A stretch of 64,000 nucleotides of DNA from Brevinema andersonii (GCF_900112165.1 NZ_FOKY01000001.1:372001-436000); one strand, 5' to 3'; shown: positions 26,563 to 35,760, numbered from the stretch's first letter. The notes: generated by a model from the letters alone, not told the origin. Numbers and translations: made by a program.

Positions 26563-28515
26563 ATGGAAAATCATATTGAATTCGGAAAAAATTATATGCT
26601 TTCAGGCGAAAAGACATTTGCAGACGTGTTGAAAAAGCTGCGTGAAGATAGGGATTTGGCTAAAACGCTGGGTATTAATGACAAATTGGATCAAGCAGTT
26701 GCTGTAGTGGTTGCGGATGGTAAACCTTTGGATTTGAGTGCGGAAATTAGTGAGGTTAAAGCTTTTGAGTTCCTGACACCCGAAGACGAACGAGGTTTAC
26801 AAATTATCCGACATTCGACGGCACACTTGATGGCACAAGCTTTATTAAGGTTGCGGCCAGGTACAAAACCAACAATCGGGCCGGTGATTCGTGATGGGTT
26901 TTATTATGATTTTGATATTGAAGGTGAGTTTGGTGAAAATGATCTGCCCTTGCTTCAAAAAGAAATGGAAAAAATCGCAAAAGAAGCATTGCCAGTGATC
27001 CGCGAGGTTTGGAAAAAACAAGATGCCATCGATTATTTTACCGAGCAGGGCGATTTTTATAAAGTGGAAATTCTTACTGATATTATTCAAGGGGACGGGC
27101 CTGTCACAATGTATAGGCAGGGCGAGTTTTTGGATTTGTGTCGAGGTGTCCATGTGCCGAATACGAAGGCATTAAAGGTGTTTCAAGTGTTATCGTTAGC
27201 GGGTGCATATTGGCGAGGTGATGAAAAACGTAAAATGCTTACACGGATTTACGGGACAGCATGGCCTTCGAAAGAGCTGTTAAAAACTTATCTTAACAAC
27301 ATTGAAGAAGCAAAAAAACGCGACCACCGGAAGCTTGGAAGGGAATTGAAGTTATTTGGTTTCCATGAGGAATCTCCAGGCTTGCCGTTTTGGTATCCAA
27401 AAGGTTCTGTGCTCAAGCGTGAAATGCTGAAATATATGCGTGAAGAGCTAAACAAGCATGATTATTTGGAGATCGAGACTCCTATGATGCTTAAGACAAG
27501 TTTGTGGGAGACATCGGGGCATATGCAAAATTATAAAGAAAATATGTTTTTTTCATCGACAAAAGAAGATGAACATTTTGCGGTCAAGCCAATGAATTGT
27601 CCGGGTGGGATTTTGTGGTACCTCCATGAACCTCATTCCTACCGCGAACTACCGATCCGGTTAGCGGAATTTGGTTTAGTGCACCGCTATGAAAAATCCG
27701 GGCAACTTAATGGATTGTTGAGAGTTCGGGGATTTACGCAAGATGATGCCCATATTTTCATGATGCCCGACCAGATTGAAAGCGAAATTGTCCAAGTAAT
27801 GAGGCTCATTGATGATGTTTACCGTACTTTTGGATTTGAATATGAGATTGAGTTTTCAACGCGGCCAGAGAAGTCGATTGGTTCGGATGAAATGTGGGAT
27901 TTGTCACAGGGTGCGTTGAAAGCTGCGTTGGATCGTTTTGGTAAAAAATATACGCTCAACGAAGGTGATGGTGCGTTTTACGGGCCAAAAATTGATTATC
28001 ATCTCAAGGATGCCCTGGGTCGGACTCATCAATGTGCGACCATCCAGTTGGATATGAATCTACCTGAGCGTTTTGGCTTGAAATACAAGGGTTCGGACGG
28101 TGCGGAACACTATGTTGTGATGATTCACCGTACGATATACGGTAGTTTGGAACGTTTTGCTGGTGTTTTGTTGGAGCATTTTGGAGGTAAATTTCCATTG
28201 TGGCTGGCTCCTGTTCAGGTGAAAATTTTACCTGTGTCCGAAAAATTCAATGATTATGCACAAGAAGTAAAGCTTTTTCTGAAAGGGTTTGGGATTAGGG
28301 CAGAGGTAGATAGTTCCGACGAAAAACTAGGCTACAAGATTCGGCAAGCAACTCTCGAAAAAGTTCCGTACATGGCGGTGCTAGGCGAACAAGAGCTTCA
28401 AACAAAAACAATTTCCCCGCGTCATCGAGATCACGGCGAAGAACCAGCAGTTTTGTTAGCGGATTTTGCCGAGCGGCTCAAAAGAGCTTTGGATGAGCGT
28501 GATAATAACTTATAG
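26563..28515 (+). CDS. thrS: Threonine--tRNA ligase
   Basis: Charges tRNA-Thr. The start at 26563 is set by AGGAGG right upstream; the longer frame begins inside the preceding gene. 650 aa with a TGS domain, the editing domain (HSTAHLMAQAL), class II core (FWYPKGSVLKREMLKYMREE motif 1 area; RVRGFTQDDAHIF motif 2) and C-terminal anticodon-binding domain. Zinc ligands are recognisable in MNCPGG and in VMIHRTIYGS. The first start codon follows the ASST stop by 8 bases. Confidence 0.96.
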   Translation: MENHIEFGKNYMLSGEKTFADVLKKLREDRDLAKTLGINDKLDQAVAVVVADGKPLDLSAEISEVKAFEFLTPEDERGLQIIRHSTAHLMAQALLRLRPGTKPTIGPVIRDGFYYDFDIEGEFGENDLPLLQKEMEKIAKEALPVIREVWKKQDAIDYFTEQGDFYKVEILTDIIQGDGPVTMYRQGEFLDLCRGVHVPNTKALKVFQVLSLAGAYWRGDEKRKMLTRIYGTAWPSKELLKTYLNNIEEAKKRDHRKLGRELKLFGFHEESPGLPFWYPKGSVLKREMLKYMREELNKHDYLEIETPMMLKTSLWETSGHMQNYKENMFFSSTKEDEHFAVKPMNCPGGILWYLHEPHSYRELPIRLAEFGLVHRYEKSGQLNGLLRVRGFTQDDAHIFMMPDQIESEIVQVMRLIDDVYRTFGFEYEIEFSTRPEKSIGSDEMWDLSQGALKAALDRFGKKYTLNEGDGAFYGPKIDYHLKDALGRTHQCATIQLDMNLPERFGLKYKGSDGAEHYVVMIHRTIYGSLERFAGVLLEHFGGKFPLWLAPVQVKILPVSEKFNDYAQEVKLFLKGFGIRAEVDSSDEKLGYKIRQATLEKVPYMAVLGEQELQTKTISPRHRDHGEEPAVLLADFAERLKRALDERDNNL

Positions 28516-28530
28516 ATTATGGTAAATTAC

Positions 28531-28559
28531 TTGATTAAAAAAAAATATTATGTTATAAT
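28531..28559 (+). promoter_or_regulatory. Promoter of infC-rpmI-rplT
   Basis: TTGATT (28531-28536), 17 bases, TATAAT (28554-28559), 40 bases before the infC start. Confidence 0.75.
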
Positions 28560-28599
28560 TTCCCTGCTATAATGGATACTATGGAATAAGGATAGATAT

Positions 28600-29163
28600 T
28601 TGATGAAAAGATCAGAAAATCGAGATCAAACGAATATTAATGATCAGATTAAAGCTCCAGAATTACGTGTTTTGGGGCCTGAAGGTGAACCTTTAGGCAT
28701 TATGTCGTTGGAACAAGCTTTGGCAAAAGCTGACGATTTTGAATTAGATTTAGTTGAGATTTCTCCTACAGCTAATCCACCTGTTGCTCGCATTGTGAAT
28801 TACGGAAAATTTTTATATCAAAAGGAAAAAAAACTTAAAGAAGCTCAAAAAAATCAGAAAACAGTCGAGATGAAAGAGATAAAGTTTGGACCATATATTG
28901 ACAGTCATGATTTTGATTATCGTATGAAAAGAATACTTGAGTTTATCAAAAAAGGCGATAAAGTTAAAGTAAGCATACGATTTCGAGGTCGTGAAATGTC
29001 TCATACTAGTGTGGGGTTTGATATTATCGATAGGATTTTAGCTCAAATGGGTGATGCCGTTGTAGAAAAACCAGCAAAGCTGGAAGGCCGTCAAATTTTA
29101 ATGGTATTGACTCCTCCTAAATCACAAACCCCCCAAAAAAAATTAGCAAAAGAATCTCAGTAA
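28600..29163 (+). CDS. infC: Translation initiation factor IF-3
   Basis: Binds the 30S subunit, prevents premature 50S joining and checks the start codon. 187 aa with N-terminal domain (NDQIKAPELRVLGPEGEPLG), linker (NYGKFLYQKEKK) and C-terminal domain (KEIKFGPYIDSHDFDYRMK). The start is ambiguous: TTG at 28600 has AAGGA at the best distance (7 bases), and ATG at 28603 follows directly. IF-3 genes often use rare start codons for autoregulation, so I keep the TTG. First gene of infC-rpmI-rplT. Confidence 0.95.
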   Translation: MMKRSENRDQTNINDQIKAPELRVLGPEGEPLGIMSLEQALAKADDFELDLVEISPTANPPVARIVNYGKFLYQKEKKLKEAQKNQKTVEMKEIKFGPYIDSHDFDYRMKRILEFIKKGDKVKVSIRFRGREMSHTSVGFDIIDRILAQMGDAVVEKPAKLEGRQILMVLTPPKSQTPQKKLAKESQ

Positions 29164-29180
29164 CTAAAGGAGCACATCTC

Positions 29181-29378
29181 ATGCCCAAAATGAAAACAAG
29201 ACGATCTGTAGCAAAACGTTATTTTATTTCATCTTCTGGAAAAGTGCGGCGTTGTAAATGCGGAAGACGCCACCAACTTGAGCATAAAACACCTAAAATC
29301 AAAAGAACTAGTAAAGGGTTAGTTGAAGTTTTTCCTGCTTTGGCAAGAAAAGTTAGGTTAATGATGCCATACGTTTAG
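29181..29378 (+). CDS. rpmI: 50S ribosomal protein L35
   Basis: 65 aa, the standard length. PKMKTRRSVAKRYFISSSGKV at the N-terminus is characteristic; RRCKCGRRHQLEHKTPK contains two Cys and two His that may bind zinc, not usual for L35. AAGGAG precedes the ATG. Lies 17 bases after infC. Confidence 0.95.
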   Translation: MPKMKTRRSVAKRYFISSSGKVRRCKCGRRHQLEHKTPKIKRTSKGLVEVFPALARKVRLMMPYV

Positions 29379-29388
29379 TAGAAAAGTT

Positions 29389-29411
29389 CGGAACGGGAAG
29401 GGTGTCCGTTC
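29389..29411 (+). promoter_or_regulatory. Hairpin in the rpmI-rplT spacer
   Basis: GAACGG (29391-29396) pairs with CCGTTC (29406-29411). In other bacteria L20 represses its own operon by binding structured leader RNA; this hairpin could be a small processing or regulatory element, but nothing more can be shown. Confidence 0.35.
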
Positions 29412-29438
29412 AGAAAAAATATCTAAGGAGTGTTCTCT

Positions 29439-29795
29439 ATGAGAGTTACATCGTCCGTAACGACCCGTGCACGTCATAAAAAAATCTTAAAACTCGCAAA
29501 AGGTTTCACTGGAGCCCGACGGGTTCGATTCAATGCGGCTAATGAGGCTGTATTACATGCTATGCGTTTTGAATATATCCATCGACGCACCAAAAAACGT
29601 GATTTAAAACGTCTATGGATTACGCGTATCAATGCATTTACAAGAGCAGAAGGCCTTACGTATTCACGTTTCATTGAAGGTCTTAAAAAAGCTAATATAG
29701 CAGTTGATCGTAAAATTCTAGCATGGCTTGCGATGAATGATACATCTGCAATGAAAGCTTATGTTGAGTTGTCTAAAAAAGCATTAGGAATATAG
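29439..29795 (+). CDS. rplT: 50S ribosomal protein L20
   Basis: Early 23S rRNA-binding assembly protein. The start is set at 29439 (MRVTSSVTTRARHKK), with AAGGAG eight bases upstream, rather than the GTG at 29430; 118 aa is the usual length. The basic N-terminal arm (KKILKLAKGFTGARRVRF) and the C-terminal globular domain (LWITRINAFTRAEGLTYSRF) are typical. Last gene of the operon; a strong terminator follows. Confidence 0.96.
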   Translation: MRVTSSVTTRARHKKILKLAKGFTGARRVRFNAANEAVLHAMRFEYIHRRTKKRDLKRLWITRINAFTRAEGLTYSRFIEGLKKANIAVDRKILAWLAMNDTSAMKAYVELSKKALGI

Positions 29796-29805
29796 TTTGC
29801 TAAAG

Positions 29806-29836
29806 AAACCTCCTCTAAAATGAGGAGGTTTTGCTG
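29806..29836 (+). terminator. Terminator after rplT
   Basis: Ten perfect base pairs (29806-29815 with 29822-29831, loop TAAAAT), T-rich 3' flank. Confidence 0.82.
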
Positions 29837-29866
29837 TTATCTTTTCCTGGAATCAAGGAAAATCAA

Positions 29867-30748
29867 ATGAAAAAGTATACACTGATTTTATGGTTGGGAT
29901 TAGGATTCTTTTTCGGTTATATGTTTGGAATGACGATGGATCCTTTGGATCGTGCTGTACGTAAAGCTCAAAATATCAATAAAAATACATTAGCTAGATT
30001 TTCTACGCTACGTGTTGGCGAAAAAGCTTTTGAACAGCAACTAAAAGAAGATCCTAAAAAAATGAAGAAATATGTTAAAGCTATTTCCGAAAATATTTTT
30101 AATAAAGAAAAAGCAATAGGTGTGTTGGATGATGTTAATGCTTTTATTGATTTAGCGACAAAAAAAACGTTTATAGATAATAGTTTGCAGCAGTATTTGA
30201 CGTCGCTGGGATCGATCCAGCTACAGCATGGCATGGTTTACGAAGCGATTACTAATCTAAAGCGTGCATTTGAAATCAATCCTTATGATGCAGCTACGGT
30301 TCAATATTTGGGTTTGTCATATTTGGGTTTATATCAAATTTTACCCTCTGGTTCTGAAAAAAATATTATGGGTGATGAAGCTTTGAAATTTTTGCAGATA
30401 GGAATTAAAATTAATCCAGAAAATCAAGATGCATTATATGGTTTGGCATTGATTTATACAGACCAGGGCCTTTATGATAAGGCGTTACCTTATTTTTCTA
30501 GGCTTTTGGAACTCAATCCTTCAAATATCGATGCTTTGTTAGGAGCGGCACGTATTTATTATGATAACGGGGATCTTGACAAGGCCCGCAGGATTTATGA
30601 ACAAAGCGAATCAATTATTCTGAATCAGCAACGTCAGACTGGACTACTTCGTAAGTCTGTTACACAGGGAAATGTGCAGTTAAAACTTGATACTATCAGA
30701 AAAAATTTAGAAATTATTTATCAAAATTTGGGGCAGATTCGTGGATAG
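29867..30748 (+). CDS. Membrane-anchored TPR protein
   Basis: 293 aa from the ATG at 29867 (AAGGA upstream; the longer frame would start inside the terminator). A hydrophobic N-terminus (MKKYTLILWLGLGFFFGYMFG) anchors it. Tetratricopeptide repeats follow at about 120-270: GMVYEAITNLKRAFEINP, QDALYGLALIYTDQGLYDKA, IDALLGAARIYYDNGDLDKA. Likely a periplasm-facing scaffold. It overlaps dprA by 8 bases, so the two are cotranscribed; the functional link is not obvious. Confidence 0.82.
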   Translation: MKKYTLILWLGLGFFFGYMFGMTMDPLDRAVRKAQNINKNTLARFSTLRVGEKAFEQQLKEDPKKMKKYVKAISENIFNKEKAIGVLDDVNAFIDLATKKTFIDNSLQQYLTSLGSIQLQHGMVYEAITNLKRAFEINPYDAATVQYLGLSYLGLYQILPSGSEKNIMGDEALKFLQIGIKINPENQDALYGLALIYTDQGLYDKALPYFSRLLELNPSNIDALLGAARIYYDNGDLDKARRIYEQSESIILNQQRQTGLLRKSVTQGNVQLKLDTIRKNLEIIYQNLGQIRG

Positions 30749-31877
30749 TTTGTTTGCGTTGGCAGCTTTTTCAACGACAGATGTTATTAGTATCAGTAGG
30801 CTGAGAAAGATTAAAAATTCAGGAATAAGTCTTGAGGATTTTCTGAATTTTTCTGTAAATGATCAAATGAATATTCTTGAAGTTAAGTCAGAAAAAGCGC
30901 AAAAAGAACTCTTATCAATGAAATCAAAGGCTGATGCTGTTCTGCAGAGCTGTAAGAAAAAAAATATCAAATTATTACCTTATGATGATCCTTATTATCC
31001 TCAGATTTTACGATCAGTACCGGAACCTCCTTATTTACTTTATGTGAAGGGAGATTTTAATCCTCAGATTCCTTTGATAGCTGTTATTGGTACAAGAAAA
31101 TCCACTCATGAAGCCGAAGAAATTAATAGATGGTTTTGCCAGACGTTTGCGGAATACGGTTTTGGAGTAGTTAGTGGTTTGGCTTACGGACACGATTCTA
31201 TCGCTGCTCGGACCATGATACAGAGCGAAGGTTATACTGTTGGCGTTCTAGGAACAGCTATAGATTTAGTCTATCCTTCTAGCCTATACCGTTTGTATGA
31301 GGAAGTGGCTGAGTATGGAGCTCTTATTTCAGAATATCCTCCTGGTATGGTTGGTGCAAAATGGCGTTTTCCACGTTGGAATCGTATTGTCAGTGGATTA
31401 GCATATGCATTATGCGTGGTTCAAGCTCCAAAAAGTTCAGGTACCTTGATTACTACAAAAATTGCTGAAGAACAAGGGCGTGATGTCTATGCAGTGCCAG
31501 GGAATCCAATGAAAATGCAGTATCATGGTTCTAATAATCTTTTGGAGCTCGGAGCAAAAATGGCATTAAATCCTGAGGTAATTATTAATGATTTAATGCA
31601 ATCAATCCCTGATGCGGAGGTTCGTCGGTTTTTGAAATCGTTCCCTAGAATTTCCGAGAATGATAATTCGTCCCCAAAGCAGTATAAGCCTGATCCAGCC
31701 CTTCGTCCTGAAGAGCAAAAGGTACTGTTACTCACTGAAAATCCGATTTCTGCTGACGATTTGTTGAGGGAACTAGATATGAATCCAGCAGGGTTCAATG
31801 CAATGATGTCTATTTTAGAAATAAAAGGATTTTTACGTCAGATTCCTGGTGGTCTTTATCAAAGGATCGAAATATGA
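30741..31877 (+). CDS. dprA: DNA processing protein DprA
   Basis: Loads RecA on incoming single-stranded DNA in natural transformation; also widely kept in non-competent species. 378 aa, GTG start at 30741 with GGGG upstream. An N-terminal SAM-like domain, then the extended Rossmann fold with IAVIGTRKSTHEAE, GVVSGLAYGHDSIAA, the IVSGLAYALCVVQAPKSSGTLIT segment and DVYAVPGNP, then a C-terminal winged-helix domain. 4-base overlap with the next gene. Confidence 0.94.
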   Translation: MDSLFALAAFSTTDVISISRLRKIKNSGISLEDFLNFSVNDQMNILEVKSEKAQKELLSMKSKADAVLQSCKKKNIKLLPYDDPYYPQILRSVPEPPYLLYVKGDFNPQIPLIAVIGTRKSTHEAEEINRWFCQTFAEYGFGVVSGLAYGHDSIAARTMIQSEGYTVGVLGTAIDLVYPSSLYRLYEEVAEYGALISEYPPGMVGAKWRFPRWNRIVSGLAYALCVVQAPKSSGTLITTKIAEEQGRDVYAVPGNPMKMQYHGSNNLLELGAKMALNPEVIINDLMQSIPDAEVRRFLKSFPRISENDNSSPKQYKPDPALRPEEQKVLLLTENPISADDLLRELDMNPAGFNAMMSILEIKGFLRQIPGGLYQRIEI

Positions 31878-32794
31878 TAGGAATTATTGTTTTCACAGTT
31901 TTTCTGATTTTTGTTGTACTCTCAACTCAAACTCTTTTATTTCATCCTAGGCCGAGAAAAGATATTTTAACAACTTCATATTCTTCTAATAGAGATTTTT
32001 GGCTGAAAAACGGAAACTCAAAACTTTTGATTATGTTGCACGGGATGTATTCGTCCCCGGCAACTTTTGAACACTTTGCCCAATTGGCTCACCGCCAGCA
32101 TTGGGATGTATATGCCCCAGTTCTTCCCAATTCGTCTAATTCTGTTGATGAGCTTAAAAATCAACCGGCATTTTTATGGGAAGATAGTTTGCGTGTGGCA
32201 TTCCAAAAAATTATTGTCAGTACCGAAAACTATAAAGATATTGTTTTATGCGGACATTCGCAAGGTGGATCTATTGCACTCACTCTTGCTCCTAGTTTGG
32301 TGTTTTTGAAGGCAGTTGCTGTGGTTGCTGCACCGATGTATCTTATCGGTCCTCAGCATTCGTGGTTGCGTAATATTGGTATTTTTCTTTCAGGGTTTCT
32401 TTATTTTCTGCTGCCTAAACATGGCATGGATACACCAGTTCGATATCAAAAAGAACGAGCATTTGTGGAGGATACATTTGGTTCGGAAGGTTTTTACTAT
32501 GGATTGACGTTACATTCAATGAATCTGGGATTGGCAAAAACCAGAAAAAGATTAAATCTGATCAAACAACCTTTGTTTCTGGCCTATGAAAAAGGGGACC
32601 GTATTACAAATTTTAATGATTTTCTTCTGATCAAACGCAAAGTGGCATCATCTTTTATTCGGGAGATTGTTTTTGATACTCCTCGTTCTGAAGACCCTTA
32701 TTCAAAACGCCATAAATTGTTTAGTTATAAGCCTATAAAAGATAAGCTTTTTTATGAATTAGAGGCTTTTTTAAGGGAAATCGATGAGTTTTAA
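31874..32794 (+). CDS. Alpha/beta hydrolase, membrane anchored
   Basis: 306 aa. One N-terminal hydrophobic helix (residues 1-22), then an alpha/beta-hydrolase fold: oxyanion region LLIMLHGMYSSP, nucleophile elbow CGHSQGG (Ser in GHSQG), and a late acid/His region with RHKLF that may hold the catalytic His. Resembles carboxylesterase/monoacylglycerol lipase-type enzymes. The substrate is unknown. ATGA overlap with dprA, and its end overlaps the glycosylase gene by 11 bases. Confidence 0.8.
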   Translation: MIGIIVFTVFLIFVVLSTQTLLFHPRPRKDILTTSYSSNRDFWLKNGNSKLLIMLHGMYSSPATFEHFAQLAHRQHWDVYAPVLPNSSNSVDELKNQPAFLWEDSLRVAFQKIIVSTENYKDIVLCGHSQGGSIALTLAPSLVFLKAVAVVAAPMYLIGPQHSWLRNIGIFLSGFLYFLLPKHGMDTPVRYQKERAFVEDTFGSEGFYYGLTLHSMNLGLAKTRKRLNLIKQPLFLAYEKGDRITNFNDFLLIKRKVASSFIREIVFDTPRSEDPYSKRHKLFSYKPIKDKLFYELEAFLREIDEF

Positions 32795-33446
32795 AGAAGA
32801 TGTTCAATATTTTTATCGATTCTATAAAGATTCAGTACAAGCAAAGATACAGTCTTTTGAGGCATCGGATCCTGAAGTTATTTTTCGGGAAGCTGTTTAT
32901 TGTTTTTTAACACCTGCTACAAAAGCTGAATGTGCTTATGCCACACATAAGGTTTTGTTTACGGATGGATTTTTTTTTCGTGCCTCTCAAGAGGAAATTG
33001 CTGCCTGTTTGTGTGCCAAACCATATATTCGATTTCATAATCAAAAAGCTCAACGGTTGATTTTTTGGCGCGAACAAGGTAATAAAATTATTACTGATAT
33101 GCTAGCTATTTCTGCAGAATCAGATAAACGAGAATTTCTTGTAGAAAATGTTTATGGCATGAGCTATAAAGAAGTGTCTCATTTCTTGCGAAATATTGGT
33201 ATGGGTCGCAGTTTGGCTATTTTGGACCGGCATATTATTAATTTTATGAAAGAGAGTTTTATGTTGCCTGTTTCTGCTGATTTTTCTCAAGTTAACAGAA
33301 AGTATAAAGATTGGGAAAAAATATTTATTGATTTTGTTACTGCTCAGAATTGGACAGTGCCGGAAGCGGATTTTGCTGTTTGGGTAGTGGGAGTAAAGCG
33401 TAGCAATCCATATTTAACTTATGAAAAGATTTTGGAGTTAAAATAA
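32784..33446 (+). CDS. ogg: 8-oxoguanine DNA glycosylase/AP lyase, Ogg2 family
   Basis: Removes 8-oxoguanine from DNA and nicks the abasic site. 220 aa; helix-hairpin-helix glycosylase of the Ogg2 type first known from archaea. The family blocks are visible: CFLTPATKAECA (40-51), IRFHNQKAQRL (82-92), and the catalytic segment NVYGMSYKEVSHFLRNIG, with Lys129 as Schiff-base nucleophile and Asp148 in ILDRHI. Embedded in the dprA-folC operon. Bacterial Ogg2 proteins are scattered, so transfer is possible. Confidence 0.88.
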   Translation: MSFKEDVQYFYRFYKDSVQAKIQSFEASDPEVIFREAVYCFLTPATKAECAYATHKVLFTDGFFFRASQEEIAACLCAKPYIRFHNQKAQRLIFWREQGNKIITDMLAISAESDKREFLVENVYGMSYKEVSHFLRNIGMGRSLAILDRHIINFMKESFMLPVSADFSQVNRKYKDWEKIFIDFVTAQNWTVPEADFAVWVVGVKRSNPYLTYEKILELK

Positions 33447-33449
33447 ATA

Positions 33450-34718
33450 ATGAATTTTAAAGAATCTGCACAAGCAATTATGAATCTTGGAGTTTCTAAT
33501 AGAAATGTTGATTTATCTGTGTACCCACGTCGTGTTGCTGAACTTTTACAAAATCAAGGTTTTGATCCGAATCAATTTAAATTTTTTCATGTTACCGGTT
33601 CTAAAGGGAAGGGTTCTCTTTCGCGAACAATTTTTCAATTGCTTACAGCAGAGAGACATAAAGTTGGTTTATTTACATCACCTCATATCTTCTCTATTCG
33701 TGAGCGCTTTGAAGATAATGATGGACTGATTTCTGAGCAAGATTTTATCAATCTAGTCAATAAATATCTTCCTTTGTTTCGTCAATATGAGCTTCATTTT
33801 TTTGAAGCATGTCTTTTTTTGGCTTTGGTTTATTTTAGTAGCCGAAATCTTGAGTATGTTGTTTTGGAAGTTGGTATTGGAGGCCGTTTTGATCCTACTA
33901 ATTTCTGTGTTCCAGAATGTGCTTTGATTGGCCATATTTCTATGGAGCATCGTGATTTTTTAGGCGATACTATTCAAAAAATAGCTTATGATAAAGCAGG
34001 CATTATGAAACCTGGCATTTTAACATTTAGTGCAGATCAAAGTCATGAAGTCCGTAAAATTTTTGAGGACGAAAATAAAGGAAAATTAATTTTTTTTCAT
34101 GATGCCGTTTCTCTGGAAAATTTTGAAGTTTCGAAAAATGGTTGTTTTTTTGATCTCTATGTTAAATCAGGAAACAAGGTTGCTCAATTCCCTAAAATTT
34201 TTCTTAAACGTTTGTCTTATGCGAATGTGTATAATTTTTGTTTGGCTGTGGCCGCTGTAGAACATGTTTTAGGTTCCTTAAGCCAAGACAGTGTCAATAA
34301 AACAGCTGTACAATCGATCCCTTATCGTATGCAGCTGTTTGATGGTCCTGTTCTTGCAGATACGGCCCATAATGGGCAGTCTTTTTTGAATTTGTGCCGT
34401 ACTTTAGATGAATGGCTTCAATGGAAAGATGTTATTCTATATGTTTCTGTGATGGATAATAAAGAATTTCAGGATATTGCAGACGTATTAGCTGAATATA
34501 GGCATTTATGGTCTGAAATTCGTGTATTCGATTTTGAAACTCCTGGCCGTAAAATTTCAGGGGGCATCCAGCTCTATGAAAAGCTTGACAATATGGCTGC
34601 AGTGTATTTGGGTATTCTCGATGATTCCCAAATGGTACGATTGGTTCCTTATACATGCTGGGCCGGTTCTTTTTACTCTATTCCTTTGTTTGAAAGTATC
34701 CGTATGCTATCTTTATGA
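33450..34718 (+). CDS. folC: Folylpolyglutamate synthase / dihydrofolate synthase
   Basis: Adds glutamate to dihydropteroate and folates. 422 aa. Mur-ligase family fold: P-loop VTGSKGKGSLSRTIF, then the FTSPHIFSIRERF motif, the EVGIGGRFDPTN motif and the late DTAHN motif. 3 bases after ogg. Its last 46 bases overlap the convergent recF gene. Confidence 0.93.
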   Translation: MNFKESAQAIMNLGVSNRNVDLSVYPRRVAELLQNQGFDPNQFKFFHVTGSKGKGSLSRTIFQLLTAERHKVGLFTSPHIFSIRERFEDNDGLISEQDFINLVNKYLPLFRQYELHFFEACLFLALVYFSSRNLEYVVLEVGIGGRFDPTNFCVPECALIGHISMEHRDFLGDTIQKIAYDKAGIMKPGILTFSADQSHEVRKIFEDENKGKLIFFHDAVSLENFEVSKNGCFFDLYVKSGNKVAQFPKIFLKRLSYANVYNFCLAVAAVEHVLGSLSQDSVNKTAVQSIPYRMQLFDGPVLADTAHNGQSFLNLCRTLDEWLQWKDVILYVSVMDNKEFQDIADVLAEYRHLWSEIRVFDFETPGRKISGGIQLYEKLDNMAAVYLGILDDSQMVRLVPYTCWAGSFYSIPLFESIRMLSL

Positions 34719-35749
34719 AATGAATAGAATTGTGTTTCGTGTTCGATAAAATTGAAAAAATCTTTGTCTGTGCCTGTGAGGAATAATTGCAATTCAGAGC
34801 GGTGAAGAGCATTAAAAATAGATTTTCGTTTTTTCAGGTCGACTTCTAGTAGAACATCATCTAACAGCAAAATTGGTTTTCTTTTAAGGGTTTCTTCGAT
34901 AATTTGAACGGCGCCGATTTTCAAAACAAAAGCTAATGCTCGATTTTGACCTTGAGACCCTGATTCTGCTGCAGGTAGCTTATCGATTAAGATTGAAATT
35001 TCATCACGATGAGGCCCTTTAGAAGTGTGTTTTAGCTTTAAATCTTGAAATTTTGATGATTCTAATGCTTTTTCTAAAGACATTTCCCAACTTCCAGATA
35101 CTGAAAAATTGTTAAAATATGTTAATTTTGCTTCTCCTTCGGTGAATTCTTCATATAAGTTCTTTACTTTTTCTGCAAGTTTTCGTGCAAAGTTAATTCT
35201 TTTTTCAATTAATTTTGCACCATGGGTAACAAGCTGAGAATTCCAGATACCGCAGTTTTGAGGATCTTTTTTCAAAGAGCTGTTTCGTTGGCGCAATGCC
35301 CGCTCATAATGCAGCAAGTGAATATTATAATTGCTGTCTAAAAGTGCAATAGCAGAATCAAAAAATTTTCTCCGAATCTCTGATGAGCCACAACTGAGAA
35401 AAATATCATTCGGAGAAAAAGTAACAATAGGATTGTATGTGCGCAGCTCATTTGCAGTGATTGATGTTCCATTACATAGGAGTTTTTTCTTTTTTTCACT
35501 GATAATACGCTCAATTTTTTCGTTATTAAATGTACCACCTATATAAAATCCTTCAGAGTTATGTCTTGTTAATTTGTGCCTATCATTAGTACGAAATCCT
35601 CGATTTGAAGACAAGAGATAAATACCTTCTAGGAAATTTGTTTTTCCCGTGCCGTTTTCGCCTATTAAGCAATTAATATGTCCGAACGAATCAACTGTTA
35701 TTTCTTGAAAAGAGCGAAAATCAACCATCCTAATTTTTTCCAAAATCAT
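34673..35749 (-). CDS. recF: DNA replication and repair protein RecF
   Basis: SMC-like ATPase that helps load RecA at gaps. The start at 35749 (MILEKIRMVDFRSF, AAGG five bases upstream) is preferred, since the longer frame begins inside the preceding terminator; 358 aa. Walker A GENGTGKTNFLEG, signature SQGQNRALAF, Walker B ILLLDDVLLEVD. Not next to dnaA-dnaN, so this is not the usual origin arrangement. Its 3' end overlaps folC by 46 bases. Confidence 0.93.
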   Translation of the reverse strand: MILEKIRMVDFRSFQEITVDSFGHINCLIGENGTGKTNFLEGIYLLSSNRGFRTNDRHKLTRHNSEGFYIGGTFNNEKIERIISEKKKKLLCNGTSITANELRTYNPIVTFSPNDIFLSCGSSEIRRKFFDSAIALLDSNYNIHLLHYERALRQRNSSLKKDPQNCGIWNSQLVTHGAKLIEKRINFARKLAEKVKNLYEEFTEGEAKLTYFNNFSVSGSWEMSLEKALESSKFQDLKLKHTSKGPHRDEISILIDKLPAAESGSQGQNRALAFVLKIGAVQIIEETLKRKPILLLDDVLLEVDLKKRKSIFNALHRSELQLFLTGTDKDFFNFIEHETQFYSFHKDSIRILSNKGIE

Positions 35750-35760
35750 GAGTGACCTTA

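Noticed and set aside
34673-35749. Replication origin near recF
   Set aside because: No dnaA or dnaN gene and no cluster of DnaA-box-like repeats flank recF.
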